Positions 11,701 to 23,700 of a stretch of 64,000 bases of DNA are shown here, piece by piece. The notes beneath the pieces are model-generated. The model searched no databases. It worked only from the letters and a program-made list of their open reading frames with translations, and was not told where the DNA came from. Within the stretch, counting starts at the first letter, position 1. Every line of letters starts with the position of its first letter. A program made the translations under genes and the position numbers. The stretch comes from Symsagittifera roscoffensis (taxonomy: Eukaryota; Xenacoelomorpha; Acoela; Convolutidae), in assembly GCF_963678635.1 (NCBI RefSeq), contig NC_087066.1, positions 12,074,517-12,138,516 on the forward strand. Direction: 5' to 3'.

Positions 11701-14700
11701 CATACTGAAAAACTTTAAAAAAATCAATTGCACATGCCTTACTTTTTAGAGCGGACGCATTTTAGCTAGTATACGAAAAAGTTCATTAAAAACATCCGAC
11801 CCTGCCCAGGTTCTACCCTCTTATTTTGTTGCGGGTCTCCTCCATAATACTGCGCTACAGATTCATGATACCTTGAAGCTAAAGTGCTATTTGATATACA
11901 AAACTGCTCGTACCAGAGCAAAGCCAAGAATTTTCTGACTGCATTTTAAGGTCTATGGAGCAGCAATAACATGGAAAAGTTGAATGTTAATTAAAATAAA
12001 ATGAAATTTAAAAAAAAATGTGATTTTTGTGCAAATCATCCCCCCACACGCCATATAAAGTACAAAGTGATAAATTTCACTCCTAGTAACAAATCAATTA
12101 TGGCAAATAAGCTTCCTTCAACCAGTCTGGAATGATTTCTAAGACTGATTAAACCTCCGCTTACGCGTTAAAAGCCTGAAATATATCGCGCGTTAATTGT
12201 CCCAAATTGGCCAAAAAGGCAATATTTAAACCCCCGTAATTTTACGAAACATGATCAGAGGTGAAATAACTTTTGTCAAAAATGGCTAGTAAAAAGTCTA
12301 AATTTGTCTGAAGAAAAAAACCGACCCGAGCATAATTATTCTGTTACTTTCGTTACGAAATTTGGAACAATATTAACCGGTGTTTATATTCTTAGCATTG
12401 GCTGTACTTAATAGCTGGTTACTGATCAAAATAAACACTTTCAAAATGAACACATTTTATCGCAAGAATATTAGCGTCGCAACAATATTTGCGACTTAGG
12501 TTGGAAAAAAAGAGTTCATACTATAACACAAGCTATGCTTGTGTAAACAAGGAACCATAATTAGGGTTCCCAATTCGGTCAGCAAAAAACCGGCCACCAA
12601 AAAGTCTCAAAAGACCGACTTTTACAGACCAAAAAGAAAAACATTTCTCCCTCGCATAATTTTTGACACAAGATGAATAACAAACTTTGTTTGAACATTT
12701 CAACTCATACAAACGAAAAAAATATCTTTAACTTAAACAAATATCTTAATCCAGGGTTTAATCAGCCATCAGGTGTCGTTGATTCGATTCGGATGTCGAA
12801 GAAACGTCAGCTGAGAAAAAAAACACCGACCTCATTAAAAATGCCGACCAATTACTGACATTACCGACCAGGTCGGTAAATACAGACCAATTGGGAACCC
12901 TGACCATAATCGGTGAACTGGATCCAGTATCATCAGTAAACGATAACAAAATTCGATAAATAAGACAGACAGCTTTTGAAATCCGTGTAAGCCGAATCGC
13001 GTTCAGCTAAACCGATGAAAAATTTTCATTGCTGTCGAAAGGGGGACTTCCTTAATCGCGAAAAATTTTGTCAGCCAATCAGAGCTAAAAAAAAATCGGG
13101 GAAAAATTAGCAATAAATTCAGTCAGCTTTGGACTACTTAAAGGGCGTTAGTTAGTTGAGAATTTTCGCTCGTGAAAATAGCCCCCGAATGGTTACGCAT
13201 CCACCAACATAACGCCCTTGTAAGTAAGGAAAGAAAGCGAGTCACAGTGAATTCTGAATGTCTGTACCATACCTGTACATGCGTAGTTTGCTCGTGAATG
13301 GTGGGTAGTGTTCGTTTGCCGAATAGAGAGTGTTCGATGGATTTGAAGTAGAGTAGCAGTGCTGCAGACAGACCCAGGAAGAAGTTAGCATTCTCTGAAA
13401 CGGATCATCCTCAAAGCATCACAACAAATGGCTTCAACTTACATTACTAACATTGAATATTCAGCTCCCAAGCTTATAACCCCGCGTCTTTTAATCCATT
13501 AAACTCACACAAATATCAGCAAAATATTTTCAAATTCGTGGTCAGACCATATTATTGCGAACTAGCGTCAATAATTTGACAAATTTTATGAATAGATTGA
13601 CTTAATTGATAGTCGCACAATTTTGGTCGCAGAGAAATATTTTCTTCATTTTCGGGAATGGGAAATTCGACGTCTTTCCATAATCCAATCAGAATCAGTT
13701 CGCAAACCTTGAAAACATGCGATCAATGTATTTAAATTAATAGTGACTACACTAACCTTGCTCTGTTTGGTATGGTGACTTGTTGTAATTCGTGACCCCT
13801 GTCAGCCAATCTATGGCCTCGTCCAGGTACTCCTGACTCTTGGGGTCAGTGTCACCCTTTGACCCCACTACAACCTCCCTCACCCCGTCTACAGAGTCAG
13901 TGTCTGTTGAGTCGTCCACTACATCTGAGGCGAAATCCGAGTAGATTGGGACGTCTAGGGCCAGGTGGGTTGCAGCAGCAGAAGGTGGAGCTGGTTCGGA
14001 CAGGTCTATATTCTTGCCAACGAACAAGCTCGTCTGAAGCAAAATAGCAAATTTAGACTGCCCTTGACTTTAACTGAGGTTTCATTTAAACGGCATTGTT
14101 ACGTTTCGGACAGGATCAAGAGTAGCTAACCCTTGACCCTTCCAGCATAACCTTCGCTCAAAATGCACTAATTGATTCGCCAAGTAAAATTTAGCATCAA
14201 TTTCCCTTCATTTCAAGACATTCCAATGGACTTCGAGATCGTTCATCGGACATGAAAATCTCATACAAAATATTATTGTATTGTAAGTAATCAGTAAAAA
14301 AATTAGAAATGAAGTTGAGGCATAGAGTGAAAATGCCTTACAATGCCTTTTAAGACACAGTCAAACTCAAAAAGAAGATAACACCGAGTAACAAACACGT
14401 TTGCCATTGGATGAAAATTTTCTGCCAGAACCTCGTCAGCAGAATTAACCAACAGTACTCACTACAAACTTCATCTTGCGGTGTTGATTCTGAATTGAGT
14501 CAATGAAGTGCACTAATGCATCCAGTGCCTTCACTATCTCCTTGGGACAGTCTAGAACTGGGAATGTGGGGAGGGTGGAAAGTCTGCCACTACTTTTATC
14601 CGCACCTGCACTTGCCATCACACTGCCAGGTCTCAGCACAGTCTAAAACCATAAGTTCTTCTTTCACTTTGAAGATACACGTGGACCATATCAAATACTT

Positions 14701-17700
14701 GCGAAACAGTTACTCATGATTCAATTTGATTGAAAAAATACAAATGCCCGCAAACAGGTGTTGGCAACTTCGTCAAACCATAAAAGTTAAATTAAGACAT
14801 GAAATAGTTAACCAAAAATTGCACGTTAGCATTCGTAAATATTGAGTTTGTCTTTATCTCTTAATTGCAGGTGGGATTTCTCAGCCGCTCACAATAAAAA
14901 AGCTCGTAACTATAGCCCGTTACTTATAACTTGCCTGGGAGTGTGTGACGATTTCGCTGACTTCTGCCATGGTTGTTTGGCAGAGTGGCTTCTCTATGAA
15001 GCAGAGGGCGGTGGGAGACAGGCCATGCATGTATGTCTTCACATTCAGATTCACTGCTATGTACCTGTCAGCACCTGCACACAAATAAGCCTAAGAATAT
15101 GGGCTCGAATTTTATTACATAGAGGCGACGCTGAGTTTCGCACCACAAGCGATACAATACAAACATTACACAACAAAGTAAGTCGAAAAAAATATGTGAA
15201 AAAAACTAAAGAAACCAAAACGTTCGTATACTCAAAACAAGAAAATGAGGGGCCCAGTAAAACTTGGAGGTAGCTGTTTGATACTTTTGGAATTTGTTTT
15301 ACTTATGCGTAATACATCAAATTTTCCTCACAAAAATAAAGAGTCGCCGGAAAATTTCTCGCATTCGGTTCTTTCGATAAACCTTCATCTCGAATTTTAT
15401 AGGATAAAGTTTCATAACGTTCATAATTTTCATTAAGTTTTTAAATCAAAAAGACTAAATCACTTTTTTCTACAATGAGAAGGTAGCGGCCGCTTAAATT
15501 TAAAAAAAAATAAAAAAAATAACCAAAATCGAGTTTCTCGATTGAACATGAAAATTCAACCTAAGAAATAGCAGGGTAGTTTTTGAGAAAAGTCAAAAAT
15601 TTCCAAAAATGCTCAAAAAAAATAAATGTTTTGCAACTCATACCTTTGTGTAAAAATATTTGGGCGTAGCCGCTTGAGCTGAAGAAATTCACACACTCTG
15701 TTGCTTTTCGACGGCCAAAACTTTTAAGATAAAAATGGGCTTAATTTGCAGGTGAGCTTTCCATAACGCGTTCTTTCCGTTGAACCCAAAATCTCAGATT
15801 TTGGCTAGTACTTTTTAAGACGAAAAAATCCAAAAAAATGGGTCAAACATTCCCCCACAGACTTTTTCGAAGGCTGTAGACATTAGGGTAAAAGAAAAAG
15901 ACAAAGGTATTACGTAGGCACACAGGGGAGAATGCGCTCGTTTCATTGATACGATAGAGTAGTTTTCTACTGAACTTAAGTTTTTCTTGAAATGTGAAAA
16001 AATTTCGAAAGCTTTAAAAAGATACGAATGAAAAACCCTATCCCATACATTTTCATAATACCTAATTTTGTCGAACAGGAATTTATTGCCGTCGAAATTA
16101 CAAAATACAAGTTGACTAAGCCGATGCAACATCAGTCGAAACCATTTAGTCGAAAAAAAACTTTAGACTTTAGAAGAAGAAAATTTAGACGGGGTGAAAT
16201 TACGATTACAACTTACAACACAGAGGCGAAGTTGCACTTCGCATACACAAGCAAAAATATGACCGATAACACTACTGGAAAAAACTGAATGAGTAAAACT
16301 TTGAGTCTGAAAAATTTCTTCAGTGACGCAAGCCAATTATGACGCATTATCAGTGTCAGTCAATTTGAAAAGAAATTTAGGAACTAAGATGCCTCTATTT
16401 CTAAGGCTGACGCATTTTAATTAGTATACGAAAAAGTTAATTAAAAAATCCGACCCTGCCCAGGTTCGAAACCTCTTTTTTTGCTGCTGGTCTCCTTCCC
16501 TTCCTCTACGCTACAGAACCATGATACCTTGAAGCTAAAGTGCTATTTCTAATATAATAGTCTATGTTAATATCCATAGCATTGGCTGAACTTACTAGCT
16601 AGATCAAAATTGTTGCGACACACATTTTGTCGCAACATTTGCATCGCATTAATATTTGCGACTTAGGTTGGAAAAAAAAGAAAATTCATACTATAACACA
16701 AGCTATGTATGCTTGTGTAAATATAGATAAAAAAAGACAATTAAAACAAAATCCATGCTTTACAGATTAGCTTGATACAAATGAGTACCAGATAATTAAA
16801 ATGATATTAAGCGGAAAAAAAACGAAAAAAGAAGCGACGGAAACCAGGCCGATAACCACGAATCCGAAAAATATCAACACTTTTTCAATAAATTTATTTG
16901 AAAAAAAAACAATTCAAACGTACTCCACCTATCAATTTAACTACCTAGATGAGGTACTTTATTTGAATTTTCAACAAATTGAGCATGTCTTGAAATTTAG
17001 CATTTCTAAATTGACCATTCTGTGGCCAAAGTTATTTACGGGAAAAAGTCTAGTACCCGGTTGCAATACCCTTGCTTATCGAAAAGGTAATTAACGAAAA
17101 AGTTAATATAGAAAAAAAGGCATGCCACATGTTTCAAAATTGGGCCTTTTCAACTGAGAATAAACGGTTGCCGAGTGTTTTTAAAAAGGACAACGCAACT
17201 TGAGACCAATTCGTCCGTCAATAACAAGCAAGCATCTTTTTAGGGTATTTAATGAACCAGGGAAATAATTTTCAATCTTCAAATACACAGACCTTTGAAC
17301 CATTCCTTGGTGTGGTCGTTGACTCTATACTGGCAGAAGATGAGGTCAATCTGTAGCTGTTCGAACTTGGTCCCACTCTTAGAGGCAGACACTAGCTTCG
17401 CAAAAGGCCTTTTGTGTAGTTTGTACAACTCGTGTATGTTTCGTTCTGTAATCTGCAGGTCGAAACCAATACTCGTATTGCAACCTAAAAACACACCATC
17501 CTATGCATTTCACTAACTTGCTGTGAAGAACTATTTTAAAACGGGTTTACGCTCTTAAGGTGTTCAAGGTAATCACACAGAGGCGAAGCATAGCTCCGCA
17601 TCATTTGCGATACAAAACTGAATGGCTATCACTACTTGTAGATGAGCCCAAAAAAACACTTTCTCAAAAAGCAATCAAAATCCCAAAAAAAATAACAAAT

Positions 17701-20700
17701 AAAATCTTCGCACTCAAATACCTGCACCTTCAGAGGCGAAGCGAAACGTGGCACTATTGGCGATATAACACATGCATAGCATGAGAAACTAATCAAAAGA
17801 AATAGAGATGAGAGCCGCAGAAATTTTTTTAAAAAAAGATAAAAAAAAGTATAAGAATTGAATGTCACTACGCAATATAAATGGACTAAGCCAATAAAAC
17901 ATAAGCCGAAAACGTATAATTGAAACAAAAAACTTCAAACTCCGACTTGACAAAATGACACAGTACAGCCGACAAAAACTGGGTCGAAAACCACGAATCC
18001 GAAAAAAATCGACATTTTTTTAAGATTTTTTGAAAAAAAAAACTACTGCATAAAACGAAATCCACCAAATCCCTACCTAAATGAATTTTCGGTTCTATAT
18101 GAATTTTCAACAAACTGAGCAAGTCTTGAAATATACCATTCCTACAAAATTGACCATTCTGTGAAAAAAGTTATTTACGGAAAAAAGTCTACTACCCGAT
18201 TGTAGTACCCTTGCTTATCGCAAGAAAAAATAAATTGCAATGCTACGCAGCAAAAATTCGACCAAAAAAAACTATTTCAATGTTCCGGATTTGAAGTTTC
18301 GACCTGTTGATTAGAGTACCACGTCCTCGCATCTATTTACGCAAAACCCATATAATTTCTCTGCTAAAGTAAGAGATAGGTCACTTATTCAAAGGATAAA
18401 ACTACTATTCGCTCTTCCAATTGAAGACTATCTCAGATTTGACTAGGTAGTTCTCGGAAAAAAAAAGATTCCAAAAAACGATCGAAAACTTGACTTTTCC
18501 CGAATCCATAAACTTTTCTCTAATATAGCTTGGGAATAGCCTCTTATGCAGAGAAGACGTCCCGACCCTGATTTTTAGAGTGAAAGCCCTGACATCAGAT
18601 TTAGTTAGTAGTTTTCGAGAAAGGTGATGAAATTTCAAAAAAAACTACGAAAATTTCAAATGGATTTTTCCAAAGTCCATATCAGCTTTTCAAATACAAA
18701 GCATGAAAATGATTGCGCAGGGAAAATCTAAGCACCACGTTAGTTTAAATGAAGTATCAACCTCAGAATCAACAGATTATTTTTTAAAGATAAAAAAAGA
18801 AGTTTCTAAAAAACGGGCTAATTTCAAAAGTTGGACATTTTCTAAGGCCATTTTTTTTAAAAAACATAGGGCATAACCACTTGCACAGGGAGCATTCGCA
18901 TAACTGATTGTTTTCTTTCGATGTAACCCTTAATCTCCGATTTGGCAGGGTAGGCAGTGGCGATGTCAAAAAATGGGGTGGTTTGAGGCCATAACTTTTT
19001 CTACCAAATTTAGGGAATACCCCTAATAAAAAAAACATACATTTTCAAAATATCTTTTTGTCAAACAGTGCCTAACACTAGCCAAAAATAAAGCAGCAAA
19101 AGATGCTTTTAAATTGCCAACGATTAGATTAAATAGGCCTAAATATGAATAACTTGAAATATACCAAAAGAGCCACCAAATGAGCAGTTTTATTTGCGAC
19201 TTAGGTTGAAACAAAATCTTCGTAATATTACACTACGCTTCGATTTTTAGAAAATTCTTCCTAATAATACATTACTCTTCGCCTGTGCACAATGAAAATA
19301 CTCTTGGTTCACAAGAAATCACGAATCATGATAACGCGGGTATATGAAAAAGCTTTTTTTATCTAAAGTAAAAGCAAAATTTGAAATAACCACAACAGTA
19401 GTATCAGGGCGGTTCTTGTAGGTCGACCATCTTGATTTTCTGAGTAGTTTGGTAACGGCTCAATTGTATTGAAGGCAAAGAAAACAACATTCTATTTTAC
19501 CTCGTGTGATTCTGCCGTAGTGTTGGTTGACCTTGACGAATGAGACTGGTGAGTTGTGGGTCCTCACGTGTTCTATCAGTTCCCTGTCCTCCTTGATGTC
19601 CTTGGCCCCAAACTGCATGTCGTAGAAGCGGCAGCTGTCTCCGCACGAACAGCGGAACAGAAACACCACGTCTATCTGAAACAACACAAAAAGTCTGATA
19701 AAACATCTGACAAGTCCATATAATACCCAAGCGCAAATGCGGGAGTTCCAACTCCAGGTATCATAAAAAGTAACTTAACAATTACTTAGAAAGTTTGGAC
19801 GCTTTTCCAGTTTCCTACCCACCTTCGTAAAAATTACAGCATAAAGTTGTTCAAAATTTGTTCACACGGCAATTTGCATGCAATAAATGTAGAAATTTGT
19901 TCACATGGTCACGCTGAAACCTTTTTAGTTAAGAACATCAAGAGGAGGACGGGGGGGGGGGGGTTGGAAATGGGCCAAAATGTTTACAGAACGACCACTT
20001 ACTACGTCATCTTTGAGAGTGAGGTGACTGTCTATCTGGTATGTTCTCTGCATCTTGAAGCATTCCACCTCATTCGGCTAAAAAGGGCAACATTTTGAAA
20101 ATATTCTTCATTAGGAAGCTAAACTGTGGAATACTTCGACGTACAAAAATGTAATAGCATGTTATTGAAATCCAGACAAGCCTTTTAACATGTAAAATGG
20201 AATCCGTTGAATCAGCAGACCAAACTGATAGCCGATTTCATACCCATATGCTCGTAACGGAAAATTTATCAGCATTTGAACTGTATTGCGGATTACTAAC
20301 TTCACATGCTGTCTTAATATAAATAAAGTTTCGATGATATTCGAAATTTCGGACACAGAGTGTCTATAAACGCGAACTGTCTGTGTTACCGATCTTAGTT
20401 ACTTACAATGTTGTGTAGTGCCTGGTCCAGGTCTGCACCTGGTCGGATGGAGTTGAAGTGGATCTCTGTCTCCCTCAATTCCTTCGACTTCTTCTCCAGA
20501 TTTAGATACTCAATCTATAACGAAATCTCATCAATAATAATAAAATAAAATCAACAATCTGTCGCAAAATCTAAGCTTGAAAAGCATCAATTAGATTATC
20601 AGTTAAAACATTAGGCCACATCACGCTCAAATCGCTTAGTCACGCTCACTCAATTTTGGATGCATTTTTCGAAAAGCTTTTTATTTCATTTTTAACTTTC

Positions 20701-23700
20701 ATCAGTTGACTAAATGCGAATGGAGATCAGCGATCTAGTCTCCTCTCCACTCTGGGCCTCATTGAACGGTAATTTTTGAAGGTGTCTAAAATCAAGTAAG
20801 CAATCGGAGAAATCCTGTCCAAAAAATTCCCGACGGGGGTTCAAAATGAACCTGGAACTGACCTCTGCTAAGACGGTAGCGAAGACTGGCTTGTGATCGG
20901 ACAGGACACACTTGAACTCGCAGTCATACTTGGTCACCTGGAGCGGCCTGGAGTCCGAATTATATCCCTCTTTCGCATAGTAGAATATTCTATCACACCA
21001 CGAAGGTCTGTGTGTTGTGACGTATGGCAGGATCTCCAGGCCCGTTGAGAGGTCGGTTGAGGATGTTTCATTTGCTTGGAATTTGTAGGAGGGGGCAAAA
21101 GTGATGTGTGACTCACTCATGTTGTAGAAGAAGTTCTTTTCCGCTTCTGGATCTAGCCTCCATTGCTTCCACTATAGTAAAAACAGAATGTAACTTAATT
21201 AAAGATATTTACACACAGTCGCAAAAAACGGCCAAAATAAGCTCTAACTGTTTTTAAGGATCATCTAACGCTATGCTCTTGTAAAGAAAGGGAAGTACAG
21301 ATAAAAAAAGGAAATATAAAAAACTTTTGTCATGTGCCGGACTCAACCCCCCCCCCCGCCACGGCAGCTTGGAGATATAATACCTCTAGCCAACAATACA
21401 TCATACTATACACAGATTCTATTAAACAGTCAATTTTATGCAGCAAAATGATCAACAAATAACATAGCCAACAGACAGTTGGAAAATTGTAGAACAAAAA
21501 CAAGTTATTGAAAGTTTTTTAATTTCGTTTTTTTTCACAATTTTGCTTGTTGCGCAAAAAATTTGATGCAAATAGGCAGGGGCGGATCTAGGATTTTCTC
21601 GAGGGGGTCTTTATAGTTCTTGAAATAGGGTCTTTATAGTGATTTCGGAGAGCTCAGAAAATTAATTTGGTCGATCTAAGAAAATCGCGCGTTCCTTCCT
21701 CAAAATTAAATAATATTGGCGCAAAAGGCGCCTTTAGAAACATTTTAGGACCACTCGGGCTTGAAATAATATTTCAAAATAGTACAAAGAGGGAAACCTT
21801 TGGGTCGGCAGAGGGTCTAATAACATAGAAGTTGAAGTCCGCCCCAACCCACCCTAAATCCACTACTGCATACGTTGGTTTCAATTTGCATGAACTCATT
21901 GAGGAAACCATGACAATTAGGTAACCTGCATCTGTTAAATTAGCATCAAAACAAAATTTACGAAGCCGTTAACTATCCCGATTAAACTTGATCAGACACT
22001 ATTTGCGCCAAAACAAAAGAGTTGCCATAAAAATCTTAGCTATCAAACATTTGAGACTCAAAATACTAAGGCTCTTCAACACGCAGAAGCCACTTATGCC
22101 ATTAAACGACTCAAAGTGAGTAGAATAAGACGACAAACTATAAGCCAAAACCTTTGACACCAAAAGAAGCAAAAAAAATACACAGATGCGAAGCTACACT
22201 TCACAAACACAAGCGACGAAACGGCCAAAAAGTTTGAAGATTAGCTGCAATAAAATAAAAACATTAGGAGAATCAAACTGCAGACCTTCAGACTAATAGT
22301 CTAAGGTCCACGCCACTCAGCCACTTCCACTCGAAACTTTCAACACTAGCAATCAATAAGTTGGATAGATAGAACACATGCTATTAAGCTGCTATGCTAA
22401 GCTTGCAGAAAACGTGTCAGTAAATTGAGCACTAATTTATGTGATTTGATGTAGAAAAACGTGGATTCGCGTATAACACTGTTCTCGCTAGCACGCGTGT
22501 TTAAAAAAATGAAATAACTGAAAACCCAAATCGGTGTTACTGAACTCACAATCAGCATCAAAAATAAATTTCGAATACAAACGGTATTTAAAAGGCGGCT
22601 GTGAACAAATTCGACAGAGAAGTCATTCCAAAATTAATTGAGGCAAATCAATTGGTCGCAATACTCCGTTACTATAACCAAAATATCAGTCATTGCTTCA
22701 CATTGCGAAAAAACTTTGAATGTTTGAAACTTGCGAAAATTTCTAAGCCAAAAATTAGTTTAGGTACGTTAAAATGCATTGCGCCTCTCTATAAAGAACA
22801 CTTTTGTTTGAACTAAACCCCTTTTCCATGATGCTATGATTTCATAAGAAATTAACATTGCCAACTGACAGTTGGAAAAGAGAAATGAACTCAAAGAAAC
22901 AGACCTTTACACTTTTCCTGTCCGATAGAGGAGTTTGCCTTCCTTTTAACAATGGAAATGCACTGAGTTGATGGAAGTCAAACCGCGAAAAGTCAAAATT
23001 AAGCTTGAACAAATTTAAAAAAAAAACTGAAAAAACACACTAAGACCTATTTAAGAGTCTTCACTACGTTCATTACTCTTAATAATATTACAATCTTCTT
23101 GGTGCGTTAGATCAAGAATTCCACCAAAAGAAGCAAAAAAATATCTGGATACTAACTTCGTCCTTGGATCGATAGTCGGAGAACTGTTCGTTCTTTTTGT
23201 TCTTGAGGAGGAGGAAGTCAAACTCAGTGATGATAGGGTCACTGGTGGCAGTCCTGAAGTTGAAGTCGCCCATCCAGAACACGAAGCTTTAAACATTCAG
23301 ACATCTATCTTTAAACATTCAGCTTTAAGCGGAAATGCTGAAGCTTTAAACATTCAGCATTTCATTAATGAACAAAGAAGATGACATTGAGCTTAACGGA
23401 AACTGGAAAAGGTCATATGCTGTCTCTAGGCATAGTTTGAGAGCGATGAATTGAAAACAAAAATACAAAACGTGCAGTAGAACTTAGGGGAAAATTAGGG
23501 TTCAAAATGAATACCTTTGAAAAAATCAGGGTTCAAATTGAATACTTTCGAAAATAATGCAAAGTTCAGGGTTCAAAATGAATACCTTCGAAAAAATCAG
23601 GGTTCAAATTGAATACTTTCGAAAACACTGCAAAGTTCAGGGTTCAAAATGAATACCTTCGAAAAAATAAGGGTTGAAAATAATACAAGTAACTAACCTG

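Noticed and set aside
12673-12949. Two overlapping open frames
   Set aside because: They fall inside or across the end of the hAT-like MITE and are incidental.
15118-15273. C-terminal part of the 143-codon plus-strand open frame
   Set aside because: It is a shadow of exon 16 and a repeat fragment on the opposite strand.
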